A stretch of DNA of 64,000 nucleotides from Prosthecodimorpha hirschii. GTDB lineage: Bacteria; Pseudomonadota; Alphaproteobacteria; Rhizobiales; Ancalomicrobiaceae. Below, piece by piece: positions 18,298-28,251 of the stretch (positions are counted from its first letter, which is position 1; the number at the start of each line of letters is the position of its first letter). The position numbers were made by a program, and so were the translations under genes. Location of the stretch: assembly GCF_001305515.1 (NCBI RefSeq), contig NZ_LJYW01000001.1:344226-408225 (forward strand), written 5' to 3'. A model generated the notes under the pieces. It saw nothing but the letters and a program-made list of their open reading frames with translations. It did not search any database and was not told the DNA's origin.

Positions 18298-19191
18298 ATG
18301 GCCGACAGCATGTCCGGACCGCGCCCGGCAGGACGGCATCGCTTCCGCGCCGTACGGGCGATCGTCGCGGCCTGCGCGCTGGTCCTGGCGCTTGCCGGCC
18401 TGGCTGAGGCCCAGGACCGAGTGTCCGACACGGTGCGCATCCCCCTCGACCGGATCGAGATGACCACCGAACTGCACCGTCCCGCGGGACCCGGCCCGTT
18501 CCCGGTGGTGGTCTTCGCGCATGGCCGCCCGGTCGACCATCACGGACGCACGGCGCTCGCGCGCTCCATCCCGCGCGATCAGGCGGCCTTCTGGGTCCGG
18601 CGCGGCTTCGCCGTGGTGGCCCCGTTCCGTCCGGGCTACGGGCCGACCGGTGGCACCGACGTGGAGGCGCTGCACGCGCGCAACTGCGAGCGCACGCCGG
18701 ACTACCGCCGCATCGCGGAGGCGGCCGGACGGCCGGTCGAGGCGGCGATCGCCTGGGCGCAACAGCAGCCCTGGGCCCGCCGGGACCGCATCCTGCTGGT
18801 CGGGACCTCGGTCGGTGCCCTGGGTATCCTGGCCGCGGCGGCGCGGCAGCCCGAGGGGGTTGTGGCCTATGTCGACTTTTCCGGCGGCGCCGGCGCCCTG
18901 CCCCGGCAATCGCCCGGCCGCTCCTGCCGTCCCGACATTGTGACCGCGCTTTTTGCCGAGTACGGCCGGTCGATCCGCATCCCGGGGCTTTGGCTTTATG
19001 CCGAAAACGATCTCGCCTGGGGGCCGGAGGTCCCGAAGATCTGGCACAAGGCCTTCGCCGAGGGCGGTGCCCGCAGTTCCTTCGTCATGACGCCGGCGGT
19101 TCCGGGCGTCGACGGCAACCTTCTGATGCTGCGCGGTCAGAAGCTCTGGGCGCCGATCGTGCGCGGCTTCATCGCCTCGCTCATGTTTTGA
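18298..19191 (+). CDS. Secreted alpha/beta-hydrolase (dienelactone-hydrolase-like)
   Basis: A 297-residue protein with an N-terminal signal peptide (basic HRFRAVR, then a hydrophobic VAACALVLALAGLAEA ending before QDRVS). The fold signature is FPVVVFAHGRP (oxyanion region) and the nucleophile elbow LVGTSVGAL; a later WLYAENDLAWGP supplies a plausible acid. It resembles dienelactone/prolyl-oligopeptidase-type hydrolases, and the substrate is unknown. Upstream in-frame starts exist at 18238; the ATG at 18298 gives the cleanest signal peptide. It diverges from prfB. Confidence 0.78.
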   Translation: MADSMSGPRPAGRHRFRAVRAIVAACALVLALAGLAEAQDRVSDTVRIPLDRIEMTTELHRPAGPGPFPVVVFAHGRPVDHHGRTALARSIPRDQAAFWVRRGFAVVAPFRPGYGPTGGTDVEALHARNCERTPDYRRIAEAAGRPVEAAIAWAQQQPWARRDRILLVGTSVGALGILAAAARQPEGVVAYVDFSGGAGALPRQSPGRSCRPDIVTALFAEYGRSIRIPGLWLYAENDLAWGPEVPKIWHKAFAEGGARSSFVMTPAVPGVDGNLLMLRGQKLWAPIVRGFIASLMF

Positions 19192-19268
19192 AAACCGTCT
19201 CCATAAGCCGGATGGCAACGCTTGCCCGCCTATGGTCGGCGGCGATCCGCACCGATCCGGCAGAGACC

Positions 19269-20861
19269 ATGTCCGCAAGCCCAACGACCTTTGCCGCCCC
19301 GCCGCCGCCGCACCCCGCCGTCGGCGCCGCCTTGCCGTCGGCCCGCCTGTCCGCGCCACGGGCGGAGGCCGGACTCGCGGTCCTGCTGATCGCGCTCGCC
19401 GGCCTGCAGGTCGCGCGCGGCATGGCGACCGTCTTCCCGCTCGACGACGCCTATATCGTGCTCCACAACGCGCAGGTCCTGCTTGCCGGAGGCGTCGACC
19501 CCAATTTCGCCGAGGCTTCGGCCCTGGTCGGCTCGACCAGCCCGCTGCATCTGATCCTGGTTGCCGCGCTGGGGCTGATCCTGCCGTTGCCGGCCGGCCT
19601 GACGCTCCTCGCCTTTCTCGGCGCCTTCGCCTATGGCTGCGGCCTGATCGCCGCCGCCCGGCGCGGCGGTGCCGGCGAGGGCGGCGCCTTCGCCTTCGCG
19701 CTGGCCGGCCTCCTCGCCGCCCACAGTCCGTTCCAACTCCTGAACGGGCTCGAGACCGGCCTCGCGATGGCGGCGGTCATGTGGGCGCTGGTTCTCTACG
19801 GCGATGCGGCAACCGGTGCGATGCGGCGGTGGCTGCTCTGGATTCTGATCGGCATCCTGCCGATCCTGCGCCCCGAACTGGCCGTGCTCGGACTTTTGCT
19901 CGGCGCCTGCGATCTCTGGCGGATGCGCGACGAGGCCGGCGGCGCGACACGGACGGCCGTCCGCCGGGCCCTGCCCTATGCCGTGGCGGCCGGACTGATC
20001 GTCGCGCCGTTCCTGGTCTGGCAGTGGGTCGATACCGGCACGGTGCTGCCGGGTACGATCGGCGCCAAAAAGGCCTGGTTCGCGGAAACCGACCTGCCGA
20101 TCGGCCTCAAGGCGCGCTCCTTCATCACCGACACGACACAGTTCCTGGCCGGTTTCGGGCTGACCATCCTGCCCGCACTGCTGCTTCTGCCGGCAACAGC
20201 CGCCGGACGCATCGGCGCCGTCTTCGCCGCGATCGTGCTCGCGCTCTATTTTCACGAAATGCCGGGCGGCCTGTCGCACAACGAGCAGCGCTACCTGCAT
20301 GTCTTCGCGCCCGTGGTGATGTTCGGCGCGGCCGGGCTGTTCTGGGCCGGGCCGGAACGGTTCGGCGCCATCGGGCGCATGCCGAACGCGGTGGCGGCGG
20401 TGCTCGCCCTTCAGGCCGCCCTGCTCGCTCTTCCGGGCCTGGCACGCTACCGTGACGCGACCGCCTTCACGGCCGGCGATCTCGACCGTGTCGCCCGCCA
20501 TGCCCGCGAGGCGCTGCCGGCGAATGCCCGCCTGCTGATCCACGATGCCGGCTACATCGCCTGGGCGACGACGCTGCCGCTCGTCGACATGGTCGGGTTG
20601 AAGACCCCGTCGAGCATTGCCGATCACCGCGCCCTGACATTGCCGAGCAACGGCACGCGACGCGGCGAGGCCATCGCACGGATCGCGGCCCGCGGCGCGG
20701 TCAGCCATGCGGTCGTGCTGGACGACTGGAACGACCGCTTCGGCATCGTCGACGGGTTGATCGCGGCCGGCTGGACGGTGACGCCGACCGGACCGGCCGG
20801 CGCCTATCGCATCTATCGCCTCACGCCGCCCACGGCCCCGGCCGCCGCGCCGGCTCCGTAG
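19269..20861 (+). CDS. Polytopic membrane protein, GT-C glycosyltransferase-like
   Basis: About 530 residues with roughly ten hydrophobic segments. Just after TM1 is FPLDDAYIVLHNAQVL, the DD-x-Y/F motif in the first extracytoplasmic loop of GT-C enzymes that use polyprenyl-phosphate sugars; an NGLETGLAM segment fits related mannosyl- or arabinosyltransferases. The C-terminal ~130 residues are a soluble periplasmic domain. Start is uncertain: ATGs at 19212 and 19269 are both in frame. The donor could be the polyprenyl-phosphate pentose made by the 31-34.5 kb cluster, but that link is only inferred. It follows the hydrolase by 77 bp. Confidence 0.7.
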   Translation: MSASPTTFAAPPPPHPAVGAALPSARLSAPRAEAGLAVLLIALAGLQVARGMATVFPLDDAYIVLHNAQVLLAGGVDPNFAEASALVGSTSPLHLILVAALGLILPLPAGLTLLAFLGAFAYGCGLIAAARRGGAGEGGAFAFALAGLLAAHSPFQLLNGLETGLAMAAVMWALVLYGDAATGAMRRWLLWILIGILPILRPELAVLGLLLGACDLWRMRDEAGGATRTAVRRALPYAVAAGLIVAPFLVWQWVDTGTVLPGTIGAKKAWFAETDLPIGLKARSFITDTTQFLAGFGLTILPALLLLPATAAGRIGAVFAAIVLALYFHEMPGGLSHNEQRYLHVFAPVVMFGAAGLFWAGPERFGAIGRMPNAVAAVLALQAALLALPGLARYRDATAFTAGDLDRVARHAREALPANARLLIHDAGYIAWATTLPLVDMVGLKTPSSIADHRALTLPSNGTRRGEAIARIAARGAVSHAVVLDDWNDRFGIVDGLIAAGWTVTPTGPAGAYRIYRLTPPTAPAAAPAP

Positions 20862-20927
20862 AACGCGCCCGCCACCGACGCGACGGCGGCGGGCGGAACG
20901 CCGGACTGGGTCTGGACGCCTCTCGGC

Positions 20928-23405
20928 TCAGTACAGCCCGCCCGGCTGGAGACCGCGTTCCTGCTCGGGCGTGACGCGGCGGGCGCGCGAGAACTCGCCC
21001 TGCTCGTAGCCGATGATGGAATAGTTGTCCGGCGGCGCGGTGCCGGGCTTGAAGGCTTCCATGATCGTCTCCGGATCGCCCGGCGAGGCCTTGAGACCGC
21101 TCTTCCGGTTGATGGCGATCAGGCGGATGCCCGGCGGCACGCGGAACGGCACGGCCGGCTTCTCCCTCAGCGCCTCGACGAAGAAGTCCTTCGCGATCGG
21201 GGCCGCCGTATGTCCGCCGGACTGGCCGCGACCGAGCGGACGCGGCTTGTCGTAGCCGACATAGACGCCGACCACGAGGTCCGGCGTGAAGCCCATGAAC
21301 CACACGTCCTTCTCGTCGTTGGTCGTGCCGGTCTTGCCGGCGACCGGCTTGCCGACCTCGCGCAGCACCGTCGCCGTGCCGCGTTGGACCACGCCCTCCA
21401 TCATCGATGTGATCTGGTAGGCGGTCATCGGGTCGAGCACCTGCTCGCGGTCGTCGATCAGCTTGGGTTCGTCCTGGGCGGCCCAGGCGCTGGCCTCGCA
21501 GCCCTGGCAGATGCGCGGATCGTGCTTGTAGATGGTCTTGCCGTAGCGGTCCTGGATGCGGTCGATGAAGGTCGCCTTCACGCGGCGGCCGCCATTGGCG
21601 ATGGTCGCGTAGGCCGCCGTCATCCGGAGCACGGTGGTCTCGCCGGCGCCGAGCGACATCGACAGCACCGGCGACAGTTCGTCGTAGATGCCGAAGCGCT
21701 TGGCGTATTCGACCACCAGCGGCATGCCCATATCCTTGGCCAGCCGCACCGTCATGGTGTTGCGCGACTGCTCGATGCCGACGCGCAGCGTCGAAGGGCC
21801 GTAGAACTTGCCGGAATAGTTCTCCGGCCGCCACGGCGCGGCGCCGACGCCCTGGCTGATCTCGATCGGCCCGTCGAGCACGACGCTCGAGGGCGTATAG
21901 CCGTTGTCGAGCGCCGCCGAATAGACGAAGGGCTTGAACGACGATCCCGGCTGGCGCCAGGCCTGGGTGGCGCGGTTGAACTCGCTGTCCGAGAACGAGG
22001 CGCCGCCGGCCACGGCGAGGACGCGCCCGGTATGCGGGTCCATCGCCACCAGCGCACCGGAGACTTCCGGGAACTGACGCAGGCGGTAGCCCTGCCGGTC
22101 GCCGCTGCCGGTGCCGGCCTTCTCGACCAGGATCACGTCGCCGGGCTGCAGCACCTGCGCGGCGGACTTGATGGCCTGACCCTTGCGCGGGCCGTCGGCC
22201 CACTTCGCCCATTTCAGCTGATCGGCGGCAATGAAGCCGCGCTCGCGCTGCGTCGAGACAGAGCCGCCGAACAGCTTCGGCGGCTGCAGGCCGATGATCG
22301 CCTCCTGATCGACGACCGACAGCACCACCGCCGCGCGCCATTCCGGCATGTCGGCGAGCGTCTTGACCTCGGCGAGCTTCGGACCCCAGTCGCCGCCGGC
22401 CAGATCGATCTTCGAGAGCGGCCCGCGCCAGCCCTGATCCTGGTCGTAGTCCATCAGCCCCTTGAGCAGCACCTTGCGGGCGATGACCTGCATCTTGGGA
22501 TCGAGCGTGGTGCGCACCGACAGGCCGCCCTGGTAGAGGCCCTTCTCGCCATAGCGCTCGGCGAGCTCGCGGCGCACTTCCTCGGCAAAATAGTCGGACG
22601 CGAAGAGATGCGGACCGGTCTGGCGCGGAACCACCGTCAGGGGCTCCTTCTTCGCCTTGTCGGCCTCTTCGCGCTTGATGTAGCCGTTCTGCGCCATCAG
22701 ATCGATGATGTCGTTCCGGCGGCCGACGGCGCGCTCGGGGAAGCGGAACGGGTGGTAATTGTTCGGCGCCTTCGGGAGCGCGGCCAGATAGGCGCATTCC
22801 GCGATGGTCAGCTCGTGGACCGACTTGTCGAAATACAGGAGCGAAGCCGCCGCGACGCCATAGGCGCCGATGCCGAGATAGATCTCGTTCAGATAGAGCT
22901 CGAGGATCTGCTCCTTGTTGAACGCCTCCTCGATGCGCATGGCCAGGATCGCCTCCTTGGCCTTGCGCTCGACGCTCTGCTCGTTGGTCAGCAGGAAGTT
23001 CTTGGCGACCTGCTGGGTGATGGTCGAGGCGCCCTGGGCGCGCTTCTTGCCGCCGCGCAGGCGGTCGGAGACCAGCGTATAGACGGCACGCGCGATGCCT
23101 TCGGGATCGACGCCGCGGTGCTCGTAGAAATTCTTGTCCTCGGCCGAGATGAACGCGCTCTTGAGCAGCTGCGGGATCGCCTGCGAGGGCAGGAACAGCC
23201 GGCGTTCATGGGCATATTCGGCGATCAGGCTGCCGTCCGAGGCGTGCACCCGGGTCATCACCGGCGGTTCGTAGTTGCGCAGGCCCGCATAGTCGGGAAG
23301 ATCCGACGCAACATAGCGATAGGCCAGGACCAGCGCGCCCGCGACCATGAGCGTGACCACGGCGCCGAGCCCGAACAACCAGCCGAAAAACCTGAAGATG
23401 AACAT
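20928..23405 (-). CDS. mrcA: Penicillin-binding protein 1A (bifunctional transglycosylase/transpeptidase)
   Basis: An 825-residue inner-membrane class A PBP that polymerises and cross-links peptidoglycan. TM anchor at residues ~8-30. The transglycosylase domain has AEDKNFYEHRGVD with the catalytic Glu and GASTITQQVAKN. The transpeptidase domain has SSFK (in QPGSSFKPF), SRN (QSRNTM) and KTGTTND. An extra OB-like insert lies between domains, as is usual for PBP1A. Downstream of amiC on the same strand, as in other Hyphomicrobiales. Confidence 0.96.
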   Translation of the reverse strand: MFIFRFFGWLFGLGAVVTLMVAGALVLAYRYVASDLPDYAGLRNYEPPVMTRVHASDGSLIAEYAHERRLFLPSQAIPQLLKSAFISAEDKNFYEHRGVDPEGIARAVYTLVSDRLRGGKKRAQGASTITQQVAKNFLLTNEQSVERKAKEAILAMRIEEAFNKEQILELYLNEIYLGIGAYGVAAASLLYFDKSVHELTIAECAYLAALPKAPNNYHPFRFPERAVGRRNDIIDLMAQNGYIKREEADKAKKEPLTVVPRQTGPHLFASDYFAEEVRRELAERYGEKGLYQGGLSVRTTLDPKMQVIARKVLLKGLMDYDQDQGWRGPLSKIDLAGGDWGPKLAEVKTLADMPEWRAAVVLSVVDQEAIIGLQPPKLFGGSVSTQRERGFIAADQLKWAKWADGPRKGQAIKSAAQVLQPGDVILVEKAGTGSGDRQGYRLRQFPEVSGALVAMDPHTGRVLAVAGGASFSDSEFNRATQAWRQPGSSFKPFVYSAALDNGYTPSSVVLDGPIEISQGVGAAPWRPENYSGKFYGPSTLRVGIEQSRNTMTVRLAKDMGMPLVVEYAKRFGIYDELSPVLSMSLGAGETTVLRMTAAYATIANGGRRVKATFIDRIQDRYGKTIYKHDPRICQGCEASAWAAQDEPKLIDDREQVLDPMTAYQITSMMEGVVQRGTATVLREVGKPVAGKTGTTNDEKDVWFMGFTPDLVVGVYVGYDKPRPLGRGQSGGHTAAPIAKDFFVEALREKPAVPFRVPPGIRLIAINRKSGLKASPGDPETIMEAFKPGTAPPDNYSIIGYEQGEFSRARRVTPEQERGLQPGGLY

Positions 23406-24002
23406 GCCGCCGGCATTCTCCCCGTTCGCCGGACCTGCAGGGTCGGGATCGCACCCGCCACGCCGGAACCGACTTCCATATTCCGCCTATCCGGCCGCCC
23501 CGAATCCAAGCAACGCGAGCCTTCGACACTCGAGCAACGGACCCGCGACGCCTGCGAAGCCGAGTGCTCCCGGCGCCGCGCGCCCGACCGGCGCAGGCAC
23601 GGACCGGACCCGGACCGGCCATGCCCTCGGATATTCCCTTAGCGCAGGATGGGCTCCGGCGAAATCACCGAAACGCCGGATCCCCCGCCTTGTCCCGAGC
23701 GCCCGAGCCGCCGGGCCTCGCGACCGCACCGGACACCGACGATCGCTTCGTGTCGCCGCCTTCCGTGCCCTGCGGGCGGCCATCGCCGTCCGAGAGACTG
23801 CCTTCGCCGCCGACCGGGCCGACGCCCCCGCAACCAGACACCAATCGGTCGCCCGAAGCGGGATCGCGCACCGCACTCGAGACGCGAAGCCTTTGTTTTG
23901 CAGGTTTATGGCAAAGCTGCGGCGTCCCGCCGGCGGCCGTTCCGTCACCTGGCAATACGCCGTCCGGCCGTGGGAATTTGGCCACGGGCGACGCGCCATG
24001 GC
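23406..24002. other. 597-bp region between amiC and mrcA, no gene recognised
   Basis: No frame here has family-like content, and the two flanking genes are co-directional. The mrcA-proximal half is GC-rich; the amiC-proximal end has a short AT-rich patch (GAAGCCTTTGTTTTGCAGG near 23889). It may hold the mrcA promoter or an untranslated leader, but no convincing -35/-10 pair was fixed. Confidence 0.4.
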
Positions 24003-25748
24003 TCACGGCGCGTTGGCGACCCGATTCTGGAAATAGCGGTCGATGGCGGACATCAGCGCCGAGGTCGTCTTTTCGCGCCAGTCGGCCGACATCAGCAGCT
24101 GCTCGTCGTCCTTGTTGGTCAGAAAGCCAAGTTCGACCAAGGCCGAAGGCACGTCATGCGCTTTCAGGACACGGAAATTGGCCGAACGATGCGGCTGGAC
24201 CTTGACCAGACGCCCGACTGCGCCGAGGTCCTCGACCAGATTGCGGGCCAGCACATGGCTGAAACGCTTGGTCTCGCGCAGGATCAGATCGATCAGAATG
24301 TCCGCGACCGCGCTGGGCGCCTCGTCCGGCACCACGCCGGCAAGCGCGTCGGAGGCGTTTTCCTTCGCCGCGAGGGCCGCGGCGGCCGAATCGGAGGCCC
24401 GATCGTCGAGGGTGTAGACGGTCGCGCCGCGCACCAGACGATCATATTCGGCATCGGCGTGGATCGACAGGAACAGATCCGCATGATGCTGGCGTGCGAT
24501 GCGAACCCGTTCGCCGAGCGGCACGAAAGTGTCGTCGCGCCGGGTCATATGCACCTCGTAGCGCCCGGTCGCCGCCAGCTTCTTCTCCAGAAGCCGGGCG
24601 ATATCGAGCACGACGCCCTTTTCGACCGTGCCGGTCGCCGGACTGCGGGTCCCGACATCGATGCCGCCATGGCCCGCATCGATGACCACGACGGGCTTGG
24701 CCTTCTGCGCCCGGGTCGGCTCGCGATCGCCTTTCGCCAGCACGCCCGTGCCCTCGCTCAGGGCCGGCGGCCGCGTCTGACGGACATGCGCGGCCATGAA
24801 GGCCTCGCGGGACGTTTCGCGCAGTACGAGGACCAGGCGGGCCGGGCCGCCATTCTCGCCGCGCTCGATCGCCGCGCGCTCGATCGCCAGCGGCCCGTTG
24901 GCATCGAACACCAGCCGCGAGCGCCCGGCCATGAACAATCCCCAGCGCCAGCTGGCGATCGCGCCGCCGCCGGAGCGCCCGGCCTCCTGCGGGAGATCGA
25001 ACCGGGTCTCGGGCAGGTCGATGACGATCCGGTAGGGATCGGTCAGACCGAAGCTGTCGATCGGCACCGGCCGTGACAGGTCGATCGTGAACCGGGTCCG
25101 TTCGCGATCGACGGAGATCGACGGATGGCTGGCGACGGCCGGAGGGCCGCCCGCATCGCCCTGCGGCTCGCCGACCGTCGCGGCATCGACAGCCGGTGCC
25201 GCCATCGCGGGCGCACCGGCCGACGTCCGGCCGGCCGCACTCAAGCTCATCGGTTCCGGGCCGCCGCCGGACCCCGTCGTGATCGCGTCGAGACGGGCGT
25301 TGCCGGTCGTCGACGGCGCATAGGCCATCGGCTCCGCCAGGGTCGCCGTTGCGGCGCCGCCGATCGCGGTCAGCGGATCGATCGACCCGCGGGTCGGCGC
25401 GGCGACGAGCGGCACAGCCGGACCGGCGCCCGCCCCCCTGCCGGCTACCGCCGCGCCGGCCGGTTCGGGAGTGGCGGCTCCGGTCGTCGACGGATCGGTC
25501 CGCCGCGGGGTCGGCCCCTTCGCCGGGGCGACGACGCGGCGGGACTGCACCGCCGGGCCGGACCGCGGCTTCACGGCGCGGTGGGCCACGGCCGGCTTGC
25601 CGCCGGATTTGCTGCCGGACGCCGCCGGCGGGACGATGCTGAGCGGCCGTGCCGGTTCCGCGCGAGCGCCGGCCAACCCTGCGAGCAGCATGGCGATGCC
25701 CGAACAGGCCAGCAGGGTCCGAAAGGCGATCCGTCGCGCCACGCTCAT
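24003..25748 (-). CDS. amiC: N-acetylmuramoyl-L-alanine amidase with AMIN domain
   Basis: A 581-residue periplasmic zinc amidase that cleaves stem peptides from glycan strands during septum splitting. Signal peptide at the N-terminus (MSVARRIAFRTLLACSGIAM). Then ~160 residues of Ala/Pro/Gly/Thr-rich linker, an AMIN targeting domain at ~220-330, and Amidase_3 at ~370-575 with VVIDAGHGGIDVGT (zinc His), EKGVVLDIARL, HADAEYDR and the LVELGFLTNKDD Glu motif. The linker makes it longer than typical AmiC. The ATG at 25748 is chosen because it begins the signal peptide. Confidence 0.94.
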   Translation of the reverse strand: MSVARRIAFRTLLACSGIAMLLAGLAGARAEPARPLSIVPPAASGSKSGGKPAVAHRAVKPRSGPAVQSRRVVAPAKGPTPRRTDPSTTGAATPEPAGAAVAGRGAGAGPAVPLVAAPTRGSIDPLTAIGGAATATLAEPMAYAPSTTGNARLDAITTGSGGGPEPMSLSAAGRTSAGAPAMAAPAVDAATVGEPQGDAGGPPAVASHPSISVDRERTRFTIDLSRPVPIDSFGLTDPYRIVIDLPETRFDLPQEAGRSGGGAIASWRWGLFMAGRSRLVFDANGPLAIERAAIERGENGGPARLVLVLRETSREAFMAAHVRQTRPPALSEGTGVLAKGDREPTRAQKAKPVVVIDAGHGGIDVGTRSPATGTVEKGVVLDIARLLEKKLAATGRYEVHMTRRDDTFVPLGERVRIARQHHADLFLSIHADAEYDRLVRGATVYTLDDRASDSAAAALAAKENASDALAGVVPDEAPSAVADILIDLILRETKRFSHVLARNLVEDLGAVGRLVKVQPHRSANFRVLKAHDVPSALVELGFLTNKDDEQLLMSADWREKTTSALMSAIDRYFQNRVANAP

Positions 25749-26113
25749 GTCCGATGCGGTTTCAACCGTTGGAACCGACCTCGCCCGCCTCGGCGCCGGT
25801 CGGGCACGCGGGAACGAAGAAGACACCGTAATAAAGCATGAACCATGACCGGTTAAGAGGCGGTAACCCTGCCGCCGTCCGGGGCGCCGGCTCGGGGTTC
25901 AATTCGATTGGCGCCTTTTCGGGCATGCGGCACCATGGTGGCCGTCGGTCCGCCGCTTGACAGCCGCCGCGGTACGGGCGAAAGCCGTCCGATCGGTTGC
26001 CGAACGCCATATTGTCGTGCGTCCGCATCCGGTGTCACACTGGGCGACAAAGGGAGAAAACTCCCGGCCGTCCGGGCAATTCCGGGATGGCAGCACGAAC
26101 CGTGGGAGTTCTC
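25749..26113. other. Divergent intergenic region between amiC and a secreted-protein gene
   Basis: 365 bp containing the divergent promoters of amiC and the plus-strand gene at 26114. It includes an AT-rich stretch and an imperfect palindrome, GGTTA-N8-TAACC, at 25851-25868. No -35/-10 pair is convincing. Open frames here are not gene-like. Confidence 0.4.
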
Positions 26114-28117
26114 ATGTTTCACTCGCCGCCTCCGTCCAAGCCCGCCGTCCTGCGTCGCGCCGGTGCCATCCTTTTGGCTGCGCTTGCGGTCGGATCGAGC
26201 CGCCCTGCCGCCGCCGAGACGGCCGACGACATCGTCCGCAGCTGGCTCGAGACCTTGCGCGCAACCGGACTGACGGTCGAGACCGGCGCCATCACCTATC
26301 AGCCGGGCGCCGACACCGTCGAAGTGCGCGACCTGAAGGTGACCACGCGCAGCATCGGCGCGCTGCCGGCCCTGGTCCAGCGCACGCCCAGCGTGTTCTT
26401 CGCCGGTCTGGCGAAAAGTCCGGACGGCGTCATCTCGGCCAAGTCGATCGTGATCGCCGCCTCGGCCGGTCAATCCGAGGACGGGCGCATCTCGATCGCC
26501 ATCGGCGGCCTCGACGCGGCCGATGTGGTGATGCCGAAATCGCCGGACGTCAGCTACGATCCGAACCGGCCATTCTCCGCTCAATTGATCTACCTCAGGG
26601 CGCTGCTCGGCGCCCGGGCTTCGACCGCGCGGATCGGGCGCTTCGACATCGCCATGACCCCGAAGGAGGGGCAGTCGGTCTCGGTCAGCTACGACGGGCT
26701 GACCCTGGTCGGCCTCGCCGACGGCAAGATCGAGCGCGTGACCTCGGGCGCCGGCCGGATCACGTCGACGCTCCGGGATCCGAAGGCGGGCGCGCCGGTC
26801 GATTTCGACATCCGCATCGGGTCGGCTCAGATCTCGGGCTACGATTTCGGGGCCTATCTGCACATCGTCGACGACGCGGCCTATGTGAACGGGCGCGGCG
26901 ACGGCGTCTGGCGCCAGCTGCAGGCCTCGGCCTCGGCCGAGGGCATTTCGGTCTCGGCCGGCCCGGCCGAGTTCTCGATCGCCAAGGCCGAGATCGGCAG
27001 CTTCGAACTGCGCCAGTTCGACACGCCGATCAGCGGCATCCTCGACCAGATCATGGTCGACCCGAAATACTTCGAGAAGGATCCGGCTTCGGCGATGAAG
27101 TTCGGGCTGGGCTATCTCGGCGCGTTCAGGATCAAGAGCTACTCGCTCGAGGGCTGGAACATCAAAGCGCAGGAACTGGACCGGTTCCGCATGGGGCGGT
27201 TGGCCTTCAAGGACTTCTCGGGCGCCGGTCTCGGCGAATTCTCGCTGGAAGGCCTCGATGCCGCCGGCAAGGGCAACATCATCCGTGTCGGCAGGTTCTC
27301 GTTCGGTGATCTGGTCTTCCCGTCGCGCGCCGCTTTCGAGGAGGCGTTCCTGGCCGCCACGACCGGCGGTCAGGTCGATCCCCAGTCGGTGATCCCGACG
27401 CTCGGCTTCATCAAGCTGGACAATGTCGAGGTCAGCCCGGCCCGCAAGGAGCGGATCGCGCTCGGCAGCTACGCGCTCGACCTGGCCGGCTACGTCAAGG
27501 CGATCCCGACCTCGGTGCGCATGACGCTGAAGAACCTCTCCGTTCCGGCCTCCTATGTCGAGGACCGAAAGGGTCGCGAAGCTCTCCTCGCGTTCGGCTA
27601 CGACCGGATCGACCTGTCCGGCGAGATCGATGCCCGCTGGGACGAGGCGAGCACCGACCTGACGCTGAACACCGCGCGCCTCTCGATGGCCGGTGCCGGC
27701 AGCCTGTTCGCCACCCTCGCCCTCGGCAATCTGCCGCGCGCGGTGTTCGAGGATCCCAAAGCCGCGCAACAATATCTGGTCGGCCTGCTGCTGAAGTCCG
27801 TGAGCTTCGGCTACACGGACGACTCGCTGGCCGATCGCGGTTTGAAATTCGCTGCCGTGAAAATGAAGCAATCGCCTGATGTGTTGCGCAATCAGGCCCT
27901 CGCCGGCCTGCAGTTCGTTCTTGCCGAAGTCCGCGATCCGGAGCGAAATCGCCGCATGGTCGACGCCGTCACCGCCTTCGTCCGCAATCCGAAATCGTTG
28001 ACGATCTCGTCGAAGCTGACCGCGGCGCTGCCCATCGTTCAGATCATCGGCACCGCCCAAGCGCGGCCGCAGAGTCTGCCCGACCTCCTGATGCTCGACG
28101 CCGAGGCGAACCAGTAG
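26114..28117 (+). CDS. Large secreted protein of unknown function (paralogue A)
   Basis: A 667-residue protein with a signal peptide (LRRAGAILLAALAVGSSRPAAA, cleavage before ETADD) and no other membrane segment. The mature part is rich in short hydrophobic and polar strands, suggesting a long beta structure. Its start (VRSWLETLRATGLTVETG) and C-terminus (LPIVQIIGTAQARPQSLPDL) parallel the next gene, so the two are paralogues. No known domain is recognised. GGGAG lies 5 bp before the ATG at 26114. It may form an envelope or surface layer with the neighbour. Confidence 0.8.
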   Translation: MFHSPPPSKPAVLRRAGAILLAALAVGSSRPAAAETADDIVRSWLETLRATGLTVETGAITYQPGADTVEVRDLKVTTRSIGALPALVQRTPSVFFAGLAKSPDGVISAKSIVIAASAGQSEDGRISIAIGGLDAADVVMPKSPDVSYDPNRPFSAQLIYLRALLGARASTARIGRFDIAMTPKEGQSVSVSYDGLTLVGLADGKIERVTSGAGRITSTLRDPKAGAPVDFDIRIGSAQISGYDFGAYLHIVDDAAYVNGRGDGVWRQLQASASAEGISVSAGPAEFSIAKAEIGSFELRQFDTPISGILDQIMVDPKYFEKDPASAMKFGLGYLGAFRIKSYSLEGWNIKAQELDRFRMGRLAFKDFSGAGLGEFSLEGLDAAGKGNIIRVGRFSFGDLVFPSRAAFEEAFLAATTGGQVDPQSVIPTLGFIKLDNVEVSPARKERIALGSYALDLAGYVKAIPTSVRMTLKNLSVPASYVEDRKGREALLAFGYDRIDLSGEIDARWDEASTDLTLNTARLSMAGAGSLFATLALGNLPRAVFEDPKAAQQYLVGLLLKSVSFGYTDDSLADRGLKFAAVKMKQSPDVLRNQALAGLQFVLAEVRDPERNRRMVDAVTAFVRNPKSLTISSKLTAALPIVQIIGTAQARPQSLPDLLMLDAEANQ

Positions 28118-28251
28118 CGCCTCTGGCGAGTTCCGATCCGGCGCCCCCGGTGCCCCCGAGTTCGGGCATCGGGCGTCCGCCCATCCCTTCCTCCCTTCTT
28201 CCTTCCTCCGCCGTTCGCGACCGATCGGCCTACCCAACGGGACCACGCTCC

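Noticed and set aside
17997-18467. 156-codon minus-strand frame ending in the first prfB segment
   Set aside because: Only its last 23 codons are real (the zero frame of prfB); upstream part runs through the divergent promoter region.
25851-25868. GGTTA-N8-TAACC palindrome as a CtrA site
   Set aside because: Spacing and second half-site do not fit the TTAA-N7-TTAA consensus; recorded only as part of the divergent region.
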